The position numbers and the translations under genes are program-made. Positions 1-7,620 of a stretch of 11,687 bases of DNA are shown piece after piece. The notes beneath the pieces were generated by a model. That model was given only the letters and a program-made list of their open reading frames with translations, ran no database searches and was not told the origin of the DNA. This stretch comes from Clostridia bacterium (GTDB lineage Bacteria; Bacillota_A; Clostridia; Oscillospirales; Acutalibacteraceae), in assembly GCA_024699005.1 (NCBI GenBank), contig JAILQN010000092.1, forward strand, positions 1 to 11,687, read 5' to 3'. Every line of letters starts with the position of its first letter. The first letter of the stretch is position 1.

Positions 1-183
1 GTCGACACGGCGTTTCTGTAAGACTTATGTCTACCACCACGGTATTTCGCCTCTTATCAGCATTCATCGCTTAGGCGATGGACACAAGACCGTTGTTAAT
101 TCTTATTGACAATGATACAATCCCACAATTTTCCGTGAAGAACCACAATTTCCTGTTTTTACACGAAACCGTGAAGAGGAATA
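1..183. other. Unassigned left-edge sequence
   Basis: No gene can be assigned with confidence here. On the minus strand an open frame starts at an ATG at 65-67 and runs off the left edge (MNADKRRNTVVVDISLTETP...), but no Shine-Dalgarno sequence precedes it. On the plus strand two frames enter from the left edge and stay open to stops at about 70-72 and 112-114, so the 3' end of a plus-strand gene is equally possible. A short hairpin (CATCGC, loop TTAG, GCGATG) lies at 65-80. The three readings conflict, so this could be the end of a gene, the start of one, or non-coding. Confidence 0.3.
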
Positions 184-216
184 AAAATCCACAAACCGGC
201 AAAGTCTGTGGATTTT
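184..216 (-). terminator. Probable rho-independent terminator after the dockerin protein gene
   Basis: The arms AAAATCCACA (184-193) and TGTGGATTTT (207-216) are perfectly complementary around a 13-nt loop. Read on the minus strand, the hairpin ends in a run of T (ATTTTTAT), as expected for a terminator about 95 nt after the stop codon of the large gene. A T-rich run also follows on the plus strand (CACTTTTTC), so it may act in both directions. The stem is AT-rich and therefore only moderately stable. Confidence 0.55.
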
Positions 217-309
217 CACTTTTTCATATCGGGATAAATGCATTCATCAAAACTCCCGATCGGGTCAATCAAAAGAGTGGTTCTGTGATTGAAAGCCCCT
301 TATCTCTTC

Positions 310-3300
310 TCAGATCGTCTTTTCCAGCTTCGCGGAATAGCGCAGGATCATCCTTGCCTCTTCCGCCAGAAGATTCCCGTCGCCGTTAAGGTCGCAGCGT
401 TCAAAAGCAGCGTCATCGAGTTTTTCGAGTTTTGCGGATGCCCTCAGCACCATTCTCGCGTCATTCGCAAGCACCTCACCGTCGCCGTCCGCGTCGCCGC
501 GTACACCTGTCGACTCCGAAGGATCGGTTCCGGACGGATCATCCGCCTGCACGGTCCCGATATCCGTCTCATATATTCCGTCGCCGTCGGTGTCGACCCG
601 GACGCCTACCGTCATTTCGTTTATCTCATAGATCAGCGCGGACGGGTACGACGTTGAGAAAGATGCCCCTGCGCTCTGTTCGCGGTTGTTGACTCTGACG
701 CTGACGTTTTTAAGAACGTCTCCGCTGACTACGTATCCCTCTTCCGTTTTTTCAAGCGATGCATGGTCCGCGCCCTCGCCGGAGACCTGAACGGTATACC
801 AGTCGGTCGGATAGTCGTCGTCAAAAGTCATGGACATCGTGAACGCAGCGGATTCCCCTTCGACTTCCACGAATCCGCGGTTATCGAACGTCGCGCTCTT
901 GCCGGCGGCGGATGATGCAGTCAGGAAACAGTTTTCATAATCCATAGACAGGCTGAGTTTGTCCGGCTGTTCCTGCGAAACGATATATGCCGATTCCCCG
1001 TCCCGGAGATTATATCCGAACGTACCTTCCGATTCGTTGCCGAGAATATAGGAATAATCTTCTATGATATCATCCGGACCGGCGTTCATTTTTGTATAAT
1101 TGCCGTTTACCTGCTGTACTTTTGAGACCGATCTGTTTTCGCCGATCGCGAAGGCGTTGATACGCGCGATATAATTATCTACTTTATTCCCGGTTGTTCC
1201 GTTCAGATATCCGCCCTCGTTTATTTCATACACATTCGCACCGATGTAATTGAAAACGGCGCCTTTTGCGGATGTGATACCGTATCTACTGTAAAACGGT
1301 ATAGCCCACTGATACGATTGGGTGTTGAAATAAATATTGCAGCTTGCGTCATACGCTTTTGACGCATTGGGATCACAGATCCTGATGCAGCCCTGATACG
1401 TCACGCCGTTATACGTAAAACTGCCGTATTCGTATCCGTATGCGAGGATAGCGTGGCCGCCCCATTTCTCCTTTTCAAATCCGATAAGTACAGTCGGATT
1501 CTTATCCAGAAGTGAAATGATCTGTTTTATATTAGTTTCGTTGGAACGATGAGGAACCGTCCTGTATTGCTGCTGGATCACGTCTTTGACCTGCAGCATC
1601 TGATAATATGTTATCAACGAGCTGACCTCTACGTTCGCGGTCGGTCGGTCAAGCTCGTTCAATTTCGTCGCGTTCGTTGTATACTGCGAGTATGGAAGAA
1701 GTCCCTGTTTTGCAAGCAGGATCGTTGAAGACATCCCGTAACAGGAACCGCCCCAATCTTCATCCAGCCAGGCAGGCTCGTCATCGTCGCCCACAAAAAT
1801 AGCCTGATACTCGGTATTTGTCAGGTTTGGTTCCAGCGCATTAAGATAAGTGCTGTTTATCTGCCTACGGTAAGTTCCGGAAGCGAAATCACCGTAATAC
1901 GTACTGTTGATAAAGTTCCAGTTGTCTGAGCCCCAGACAAAGGGTGACGTCGACGCCGGAGGCGTGGATTGTTTCGTCCAGTGCGCGTATATCGTTGTGT
2001 TCGCGGATATTATCGAGAACAATGTCACTTTTGTCCCGCCGGAAGCAGCTGTGTACCATCCGTCGAAAGTATAGCCGGAGCGAGTCGGCGTTGCAAGTTC
2101 ACCGGCAGTCGGATTCTTCCACTGCGCATATAACGTCAGATCAGCGTCCGTAGTATAACTTGCGCCGGGGTTGTAGGTTGTTCCGCTTCCGTCTCTTTTC
2201 GTGTTCCAATTATTGAACGTGCAGTTTACTGATTTGAAGGAAGGTGATACAATGCCGCTGTTGGCATTATATGTAATCGTGTACGATTTTGATGGCTTTG
2301 TTGTACTCAACGTCAGCGCGATTCCCTCGGTTTTTGTCTGCGGTGACGGCACGTCGCTGCCGCCGTTCGCGTCGTAGTTTACGATGTAAGTATTCTTCGA
2401 AACAGGCGTCCAGTGCGCATAAAGTGTTGTATTCTCGGATATAGTCGAGGCAGCGGTCACTTTTATTCCGCCGGAAACGGCTGAATACCATCCGTCGAAA
2501 GTATAGCCGGAGCGAGTCGGCGTTGCGAGTTCACCGGCAGTCGGATTCTTCCACTGCGCATATAACGTCAGATCAGCGTCCGTAGTATAACTTGCACCGG
2601 GGTTGTAGGTTATTCCGCTTCCATCTTTGTTTGTATTCCAGTTATTGAAAGTACAGTTTACTGGTTTGGAGTACACCGATATTATACCGTTGTTGGCGTT
2701 ATATGTGATAGTGTACGATTTCGACGGTTTTGTTGTACTCAGCGTCAGTGCTATTCCCGCTGTCTTTGTCTGGGATGAAGGCGCGCCGCCACCTCCATTC
2801 GAATCATACCTTACGGTATAGGTATTTTTCGCAACAACTGTCCAGTGCGCGTAGACCGTTGTGTTTGCAGAGATCGTCGACGAAGAAGACACTTTCGTTC
2901 CGCCGGAAGCAGCCGTGTACCATCCGTCGAAGGTGTAGCCCGAACGTGACGGCGTCGGGAATGTAAAAGTATTTCCTTCCTTTGTCAACACTGACGCCGG
3001 TGATACGGAACCTCCGTTGGCATCAAAAGTTGTCTTATAGAATGTAATACTGTAATTCGGAGAAACGTTACCGTTTTCATCTTTCACCGTGAAGTAATAC
3101 GTTCCGGGGGACGAGACAGTCTTTGTCGTTTTTGCGTCGCTTGTCGCAGTCCAACTGTTTTCGGTATACGTTGGAGAATTGCCCCAATAATACCCGGCAA
3201 CACCTGTATTATCACTCATAGACAGTGTTACAGTCTGATTTGACGCAACGTTATTTGTAGAACTGATCGAACCGGTGGGTGCATTAAAATCGACTGTTTT

Positions 3301-5706
3301 AATTAATGATTGAGAGATTGCGGATTTAAGATTAACTTTCAAAGCGGGGCGAATACCATGGCGTGTGTAGCTGGTACCGTCACTGCCACCGATACTGCCG
3401 ACGTAGCTGACAGCATCTGTATAGGGATTGTAACCGGGAGTTCGCAGAAGCCACATAGACATTCCACTCCAATAGTATCCCGTTGAAGAGTCCACCTCCA
3501 GCCCCTGACACTTGGCGTAATCCGTGCCGAAAGCCAAGCGGTTTGTGTACGAGCCGGAACCATCGGACGAGCTGAAACCGTAGGTCAAATTCAATACATC
3601 ATCATGGGCCAGCAGAAAAACGTTGTCATTTGTCGGGTCGGCGTCATATTCCGAGGAATAACTTGATGGTGTGGTCAGTGAAGTAGTTTTTATATAATTT
3701 TTTTCCTGATCGAACGCGGTATTATAGAAATCGCCGTTCATCCATGACCTCAGTGAGGAATACGCCCAGTTGGAGGCATGATGCGTATAGTTCTGATCTC
3801 CGTAATAATACCCGTCTTTATAATAAAACACTTCATGAAACGGCTGGCTGTCGATCAAATTCTCCGTCATCAGCAGTCCCTCATTTGTATCCAGTACCCG
3901 CCAGACTATCGGTTCATATCTGAACCAGTATATCTTGTCCGGTTCATAACCGTTTTCATCCTGATACGTTTCGTTATCATTATCCGAAGCCATTAAAGTA
4001 CCCGGTCTGTAATGAGAAAACGTTACCGCCCTGTAACGCTCGCCGGAGAGGTTCGTATCCGCATACTTCATATAGTTCTCCTGCTTGCCGGAACAGTAAT
4101 ACTTATACCATTTCCAGCTCAGGGATTTAGTGTTCAATGCGGCGATTGTGTCTGAATCTCTCACGAGTGACTGAGGATAGGAACCGAAAGTGACAAGTGT
4201 GCCTGTATTGATATCCGCTCCAGCTTCAGTTATGCCAGCGGTCCAATGCGCGTATACCGTTGTGTTTGCAGAGATCTTCGACGAAGAAGCCACTTTCGTT
4301 CCGCCGGAAGCGGCTGTATACCATCCGTCGAAGGTGTAGCCCGAACGTGACGGCGTCGGGAATGTAAAAGTATTTCCACTCATTGTCAACACCGATCCCG
4401 GTGATACGGAACCTCCGTTGGTGTCAAAAGCTGTCTTATAGAATGTAATAGTGTAATTCGGAGAAACGATACCGTTTTTACTTTTCACATTAAAGTAATA
4501 TGTTCCGGGGGTCGAAACCGTCTTTGTCGCTATTACCGCGTCTGTCACATTCCAACTGTTTTCGGTATATGTTGACGAGTTCCCCCAATAATATCCAGAA
4601 ACACCTGTATTGGCACTCATAGACAGTGTTACTGTCTGACTTGGAGCAACGTTATTTGTCACGCTGATCGAACCGGCGGGAGAATCGGAATCGACAATTT
4701 TGATTAGCGATTGAGAGATTGCGGATTTAAGATTGGCTTTCAAAGCAGGACGAATACCACTAGTTATGCCGTCGGGAAAAACGTTGTTGTAAACGGAGCC
4801 GGAATTGAAAACGTGATACATACTGTAGGCTGAACTGGGAGTACGCAGATGCCACCATGATGCGCCGCTGTAATAGTTGCCCCTCGTGTCGTTAACACCC
4901 AAGCCCTGACATTTGGCATAATCCGTACCGTAAGCTATACGATTTGTATCCGTGCCGTAATCAGTGTCCGAACTGAAGCCGTACGACTGATTCAATACGT
5001 CATCACGGGTCAGCAAATATACGTTATCATTTGTCGGATCAGCGTCAAATTCCGAAGAAGAACCTGAAGGTGTGATCAGTGAAGTGTTTTTGATATAACT
5101 CTTCTCGGAGTTGAACGCTGTATTATAGAAATCGCCGTTTATCCACGACCGCAACGAGGAATACGCCCAGTTCGAGGCATAGTGCGTATGGTTCTGATCT
5201 ACGTAACGATACCCACTGTAGTAATCTTTATAACAAACATTATGGAACGGCTGACTGTCAATCAGATTCTCCGTCATCAGCAGCCCTTCGTTTGCGTCCA
5301 GCACCCGCCAGATTATCGGATCAAACTTGAACCAGTATACTTTGTTCGGTTCATATCCATTTTCATCCTGATTAGTAAGATCTTTATCATTTGTCTTATC
5401 CCACGTACTCGGTCTGTAATGGGTGAACGTGACCGCCCTGTAACGCTCGCCGGAAAGGGCGACGTCGGCGTATTTCATATAGTTTTCCTGCCTGCCGTCG
5501 CAGTAGTAATCATAATATATCCACGAAAGCGACTGCGCATTGAGCTTCGCAAGCAATGAAGAATCGGTCACCCTGCTCTGAGGGTAAGAACCGAAGGTCA
5601 CAAGCGTGCCGGTCCTGATATTCGCCGCAACTACAGTAACGCCCGGAACGGCAATCACCCCCGCGAGCATTAATACCGTTAACAGAATCGAAACAACCCG
5701 TTTCAT
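310..5706 (-). CDS. Giant secreted protein: two DUF6273-like modules, InlB-type repeats, cysteine-peptidase region, type I dockerin
   Basis: A 1798-residue exported protein. Residues 1-28 are a signal peptide (MKR, hydrophobic core, cleavage probably after VVAA). Residues 29-488 and 498-955 are two tandem copies of one module, offset by 469 residues. Each begins GTLVTFGSYPQS, contains a DUF6273-like domain ending GIRPALK, then an Ig-like segment and an InlB B-type repeat (GYTFDGWYTAASGG...YAHW). Residues 961-1099 and 1105-1243 are two further InlB-containing repeats with a 144-residue period. About 1250-1520 resembles a papain/C39-like peptidase: Cys1322 in GGSCYGMSS, His1418 in GGHAILAYGY, and Asp1445 or Asn1447 in CDPNAS. 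Residues 1737-1798 are a type I dockerin with two calcium loops (DADGDGEVLAND and DLNGDGNLLAEE). AAAGGAGA lies 8 nt before the ATG. The peptidase and dockerin calls rest on motifs; the substrate is unknown. Likely roles are surface adhesion and proteolysis in a dockerin-cohesin assembly. Confidence 0.9.
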   Translation of the reverse strand: MKRVVSILLTVLMLAGVIAVPGVTVVAANIRTGTLVTFGSYPQSRVTDSSLLAKLNAQSLSWIYYDYYCDGRQENYMKYADVALSGERYRAVTFTHYRPSTWDKTNDKDLTNQDENGYEPNKVYWFKFDPIIWRVLDANEGLLMTENLIDSQPFHNVCYKDYYSGYRYVDQNHTHYASNWAYSSLRSWINGDFYNTAFNSEKSYIKNTSLITPSGSSSEFDADPTNDNVYLLTRDDVLNQSYGFSSDTDYGTDTNRIAYGTDYAKCQGLGVNDTRGNYYSGASWWHLRTPSSAYSMYHVFNSGSVYNNVFPDGITSGIRPALKANLKSAISQSLIKIVDSDSPAGSISVTNNVAPSQTVTLSMSANTGVSGYYWGNSSTYTENSWNVTDAVIATKTVSTPGTYYFNVKSKNGIVSPNYTITFYKTAFDTNGGSVSPGSVLTMSGNTFTFPTPSRSGYTFDGWYTAASGGTKVASSSKISANTTVYAHWTAGITEAGADINTGTLVTFGSYPQSLVRDSDTIAALNTKSLSWKWYKYYCSGKQENYMKYADTNLSGERYRAVTFSHYRPGTLMASDNDNETYQDENGYEPDKIYWFRYEPIVWRVLDTNEGLLMTENLIDSQPFHEVFYYKDGYYYGDQNYTHHASNWAYSSLRSWMNGDFYNTAFDQEKNYIKTTSLTTPSSYSSEYDADPTNDNVFLLAHDDVLNLTYGFSSSDGSGSYTNRLAFGTDYAKCQGLEVDSSTGYYWSGMSMWLLRTPGYNPYTDAVSYVGSIGGSDGTSYTRHGIRPALKVNLKSAISQSLIKTVDFNAPTGSISSTNNVASNQTVTLSMSDNTGVAGYYWGNSPTYTENSWTATSDAKTTKTVSSPGTYYFTVKDENGNVSPNYSITFYKTTFDANGGSVSPASVLTKEGNTFTFPTPSRSGYTFDGWYTAASGGTKVSSSSTISANTTVYAHWTVVAKNTYTVRYDSNGGGGAPSSQTKTAGIALTLSTTKPSKSYTITYNANNGIISVYSKPVNCTFNNWNTNKDGSGITYNPGASYTTDADLTLYAQWKNPTAGELATPTRSGYTFDGWYSAVSGGIKVTAASTISENTTLYAHWTPVSKNTYIVNYDANGGSDVPSPQTKTEGIALTLSTTKPSKSYTITYNANSGIVSPSFKSVNCTFNNWNTKRDGSGTTYNPGASYTTDADLTLYAQWKNPTAGELATPTRSGYTFDGWYTAASGGTKVTLFSIISANTTIYAHWTKQSTPPASTSPFVWGSDNWNFINSTYYGDFASGTYRRQINSTYLNALEPNLTNTEYQAIFVGDDDEPAWLDEDWGGSCYGMSSTILLAKQGLLPYSQYTTNATKLNELDRPTANVEVSSLITYYQMLQVKDVIQQQYRTVPHRSNETNIKQIISLLDKNPTVLIGFEKEKWGGHAILAYGYEYGSFTYNGVTYQGCIRICDPNASKAYDASCNIYFNTQSYQWAIPFYSRYGITSAKGAVFNYIGANVYEINEGGYLNGTTGNKVDNYIARINAFAIGENRSVSKVQQVNGNYTKMNAGPDDIIEDYSYILGNESEGTFGYNLRDGESAYIVSQEQPDKLSLSMDYENCFLTASSAAGKSATFDNRGFVEVEGESAAFTMSMTFDDDYPTDWYTVQVSGEGADHASLEKTEEGYVVSGDVLKNVSVRVNNREQSAGASFSTSYPSALIYEINEMTVGVRVDTDGDGIYETDIGTVQADDPSGTDPSESTGVRGDADGDGEVLANDARMVLRASAKLEKLDDAAFERCDLNGDGNLLAEEARMILRYSAKLEKTI
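2055..2179 (-). repeat. Near-identical coding repeat, copy B
   Basis: This 125-bp segment matches 2487-2611 with only two substitutions that I can count, at an offset of 432 bp (144 codons, in frame). It encodes the end of a YTTDADLTLYAQWKNP segment and the start of an InlB-type repeat (PTRSGYTFDGW). Flanking parts of the same 144-residue unit are more diverged. Confidence 0.9.
2487..2611 (-). repeat. Near-identical coding repeat, copy A
   Basis: Partner of 2055-2179, 432 bp away and in the same frame and orientation. The near-identity over 125 bp, against clear divergence on both sides, points to recent duplication or gene conversion inside the large secreted protein gene. Confidence 0.9.
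2842..4215 (-). repeat. Tandem coding module, copy 2 (DUF6273-like + Ig-like + InlB repeat)
   Basis: Encodes residues 498-955 of the large protein and parallels residues 29-488 with an offset of 469 residues. Shared landmarks are TGTLVTFGSYPQS, ENYMKYAD, SGERYRAVTF, LLMTENLIDSQPFH, SNWAYSSLRSW, GTDYAKCQGL, GIRPALK and the closing YAHWT. The most variable stretch lies just before GIRPALK, where copy 1 has HVFNSGSVYNNVF and copy 2 has AVSYVGSIGGSDG. That is a plausible ligand-facing loop, by inference only. Confidence 0.85.
4243..5622 (-). repeat. Tandem coding module, copy 1 (DUF6273-like + Ig-like + InlB repeat)
   Basis: Encodes residues 29-488, directly after the signal peptide, and is the first of two in-tandem modules. 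The InlB-type part (around 4290-4370) is almost identical at the DNA level to the corresponding part of copy 2 (around 2880-2960). The DUF6273-like part is more diverged, so the subregions have not evolved uniformly. Confidence 0.85.
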
Positions 5707-5714
5707 TATATTTG

Positions 5715-5722
5715 TCTCCTTT
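5715..5722 (-). promoter_or_regulatory. Ribosome binding site of the dockerin protein gene
   Basis: On the minus strand AAAGGAGA lies 8 nt before the ATG at 5704-5706. It supports this start, which also gives a proper signal peptide. Confidence 0.8.
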
Positions 5723-5746
5723 GACTCTGATACTTTTCCGCTTATT

Positions 5747-5775
5747 AAAATACCATTTCAGCTGATAAAAGTCAA
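5747..5775 (-). promoter_or_regulatory. Promoter of the dockerin protein gene (sigma-A type, extended -10)
   Basis: On the minus strand TTGACT (5770-5775) is followed after exactly 17 nt by TATTTT (5747-5752). A TG lies one base before the -10 hexamer, giving an extended -10. The transcript would have a leader of about 35 nt. The promoter sits between the REPIN-like element and the gene, so the gene appears to be transcribed alone. Confidence 0.65.
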
Positions 5776-5837
5776 CATTGTCGGTTATCATTATTTCCGG
5801 GTCTTCACGGACTTTCGTGTAAAAGAAATCGTATGCC

Positions 5838-5954
5838 GGTACCGCGCGTGCCCACACGCGCGTTGTGCCCGCTGTCTGAACACCGTTCCGTTTTTTTGCT
5901 GAAATTGCTCTTTTATTTAGCAAGCTCGACGCGCGTGTGGGCACGCGCGGTACC
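5838..5954. repeat. REPIN/BIME-like element: two inverted hairpin arms around a 65-bp spacer
   Basis: Two perfectly complementary 26-bp arms (5838-5863 and 5929-5954) both begin, on their own strand, GGTACCGCGCGTG. Each arm is itself a hairpin: CGCGCGTG (5843-5850), loop CCCA, CACGCGCG (5855-5862). The GC-rich arms enclose an AT-rich 65-bp spacer and the whole is 117 bp. It lies between a terminator and a promoter. The layout matches REP doublets (BIMEs/REPINs) described mainly in Proteobacteria. Simple terminator function is less likely because there is no T-run after either arm. Confidence 0.7.
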
Positions 5955-5986
5955 AAGGAAAATCACCGGCAGACAACATAAAAACC

Positions 5987-6025
5987 GACCCGCTGCGGCG
6001 CCTGAGATACAAGCCGCAGCGGGTC
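5987..6025 (-). terminator. Rho-independent terminator of the 111-aa/esterase unit
   Basis: A 13-bp perfect stem (GACCCGCTGCGGC at 5987-5999, GCCGCAGCGGGTC at 6013-6025) with a 13-nt loop starts 13 nt after the esterase stop codon. On the minus strand it is followed by GGTTTTTATG, a typical U-tract. Confidence 0.9.
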
Positions 6026-6038
6026 ATTATGGAATTTG

Positions 6039-7175
6039 TCAGAACGAGAAGAGTCTGGCGAAAAACGCCGCGAAACGTTTGAAGAAATTGAGGATCGAGT
6101 CCAGGAACGAATGGGTGTTCTTGTTTCCGTTGTTCTCCGGAGCGGCGGCGTTCCCGCACTGGTTCATCCAGGAGATAACGCCGTCGGGAGCGACAAGCGT
6201 GACCTCCGCGCCGACGCCGTTTTTGGTAACGGCGGTGGGCATGAGCTCGCCCTCGAAGCCGACGAACATATCCGCGCTGACTGCGTGCCAGATCCTGTGA
6301 TTGGAACCGGGGGAACCGCCCCAGATATTCGATGCTCTGGAGAATTTTGTTATACGGCTCAGTTCCTTTACCGGAGAGTCAGAGACGGCCTCGCTGAACA
6401 CGCCGCTCACGGCGGTCGGATAATTCACGAGCGGGTCCATCGTGCAGCCGAAGAACCACACGGGCGTGTTCTTCATGGCCTTTGCCTCGTCCGAGGTGGC
6501 GGTGTAATACGGTGCTATGGGCAGAGCGCCTGCGAAGAAGTTCGGATACATTCTGACGCACTTGAACACCATCTTCGCGCCGTTGGAAAAACCGCCTATA
6601 AAGATCCTGCGCATATCGACGTTATTCTGCGCCGCGAAGTTCTTTATGCACTCCATAAGCGGCTCTGTCAGGGAGTCGCTCCATATCTGCGCCTGATTCT
6701 CGGGTGCGCGGGGTATCATGATATACGCTCCGCCGGCGGCGAATCGGCTCTGCAGCTCCTTGCAGGACCAGTAAGGAAAATCGTTCTCGTAAAGCGGTCC
6801 GGAAGTCGTCTGCCCCTCTCCGAGCCCGTGGATCCATACCACGAGCGGAAACTGTCTGTCGGTCTCAAAACCCTTGTTCACCGGGGAATAGACGTAGTAA
6901 TCGAACCTTGTGCCGGAACCCTGATCCTTACCGTACTCAAACTGAGCGCGTACGGCGTCACCGCCCGCGCGATAGCTGACGGGATCTTTAAAGGGCTGCG
7001 TCGGGGGCGTCGTCTGCGGTTCTGTCGTCGATTCTTCCTCGCCGGGGATACCGGTGATCTCCACACCCGCGGATACAGGCTCCGAATCGTTCTGTTCCGC
7101 CAAAGAAGGCACGGCGATATAAACCGAAAGCGCCGCCATGACGGCGGCAAGTATCACAATTAACGCTCTCTTCAT
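6039..7175 (-). CDS. Secreted esterase-like alpha/beta hydrolase with hydrophobic C-terminal tail
   Basis: A 378-residue exported hydrolase, resembling the dienelactone hydrolase, esterase D and polyhydroxybutyrate-depolymerase-like group. An N-terminal signal (MKRALIVILAAVMAALSVYIA) is followed by a Thr/Pro/Glu-rich linker (about 27-65). The fold shows an oxyanion HG at 116-117 (WIHGLGEG), the nucleophile Ser197 in GGFSNG, a candidate acid Asp247 (TMDPLVNYP), and a candidate His293 or His297 (SNHRIWHAV). The last 24 residues, after an Asn-rich spacer, form a Phe/Arg-rich amphipathic segment (ILNFFKRFAAFFARLF) that could bind membrane or wall. The start lies 12 nt after the stop of the 111-residue gene, with only a weak GGA upstream, so translational coupling is likely. 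A strong terminator follows. The substrate is unknown; an ester bond is inferred. Confidence 0.85.
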   Translation of the reverse strand: MKRALIVILAAVMAALSVYIAVPSLAEQNDSEPVSAGVEITGIPGEEESTTEPQTTPPTQPFKDPVSYRAGGDAVRAQFEYGKDQGSGTRFDYYVYSPVNKGFETDRQFPLVVWIHGLGEGQTTSGPLYENDFPYWSCKELQSRFAAGGAYIMIPRAPENQAQIWSDSLTEPLMECIKNFAAQNNVDMRRIFIGGFSNGAKMVFKCVRMYPNFFAGALPIAPYYTATSDEAKAMKNTPVWFFGCTMDPLVNYPTAVSGVFSEAVSDSPVKELSRITKFSRASNIWGGSPGSNHRIWHAVSADMFVGFEGELMPTAVTKNGVGAEVTLVAPDGVISWMNQCGNAAAPENNGNKNTHSFLDSILNFFKRFAAFFARLFSF

Positions 7176-7187
7176 CTTTGATCCGTA

Positions 7188-7523
7188 TCAGTCTTTAACT
7201 CTGTAGCCGTCCATGACTTTGACAGTCCTGATGACCGGGACCTTGGTTATCTCGCCGCTCATCTTGTCGCCGTCAAAAACAAATCTGCCGCCCAGGGTCT
7301 TGCCGGGAACGAGGCTGACCTCTCCCTCGCCCTCAAGGGTCTTGTCGTCCACCGCGTGTACGTTGCGGAAATCGAATTTCGTGTTCTTAAGGTTGCCGGG
7401 CAGGGTAACGTCGATCTTGTACTCGCCGTTTTCATCCTCTGATATCGTGAATCTGACCTCGCCTCTGATAAGTCTGGCGGTGGTCTTGCCCGCCCATGTT
7501 CCTATACCTACTGTAAGTGCCAT
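7188..7523 (-). CDS. Unrecognised 111-residue beta-rich protein
   Basis: I do not recognise this family. The protein starts MALTVGIGTWAGKTTARL, has no signal peptide, membrane segment or cysteine, and alternates short hydrophobic stretches with charged turns (GEVRFTISEDENGEYKIDV, GGRFVFDGDKMSGEITKV). This suggests a small beta-barrel or beta-sandwich. The middle (NLKNTKFDFRNVHAVDDKTLEGEGEVSL) reads like the small lipid-binding or transport-type beta proteins, but the resemblance is too loose to name. AAAGGAAA lies about 6 nt before the ATG, a good Shine-Dalgarno match. The stop is 12 nt before the esterase start, so the two are probably co-transcribed and may act together, although only the esterase carries an export signal. 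No clear promoter is visible upstream. Confidence 0.75.
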   Translation of the reverse strand: MALTVGIGTWAGKTTARLIRGEVRFTISEDENGEYKIDVTLPGNLKNTKFDFRNVHAVDDKTLEGEGEVSLVPGKTLGGRFVFDGDKMSGEITKVPVIRTVKVMDGYRVKD

Positions 7524-7586
7524 TGTTTTTTCCTTTCTTTATGTATTGATATTTCTTCTTTTCAGTGAAGACTGCGGTTTCATTAA

Positions 7587-7614
7587 TGTGCAATGTGCAG
7601 TGTGCAGTGTGCAA
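7587..7614 (+). repeat. Heptad repeat block, TGTGCAA family
   Basis: Four consecutive 7-bp units: TGTGCAA, TGTGCAG, TGTGCAG, TGTGCAA. They are the reverse complement of the TTGCACA units at 7774-7836. With the following TTGCGC they form the left arm of a roughly 34-bp inverted repeat with two mismatches. Confidence 0.95.
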
Positions 7615-7620
7615 TTGCGC

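Noticed and set aside
93..121. Promoter-like TTGTTA, 17 nt, TACAAT on the plus strand
   Set aside because: The match is fair, but no plus-strand gene follows; downstream is a terminator and the 3' end of a minus-strand gene.
5838..5954. Simple transcription terminator
   Set aside because: The arms are far apart, no T-run follows either arm, and a proper terminator for the upstream gene already exists at 5987-6025.
6036..7163. Plus-strand open frame of 375 codons
   Set aside because: It is exactly antisense to the esterase gene, whose product has a signal peptide and catalytic motifs. The antisense peptide has no recognisable features, and such mirror frames are common in GC-rich codon-biased genes.
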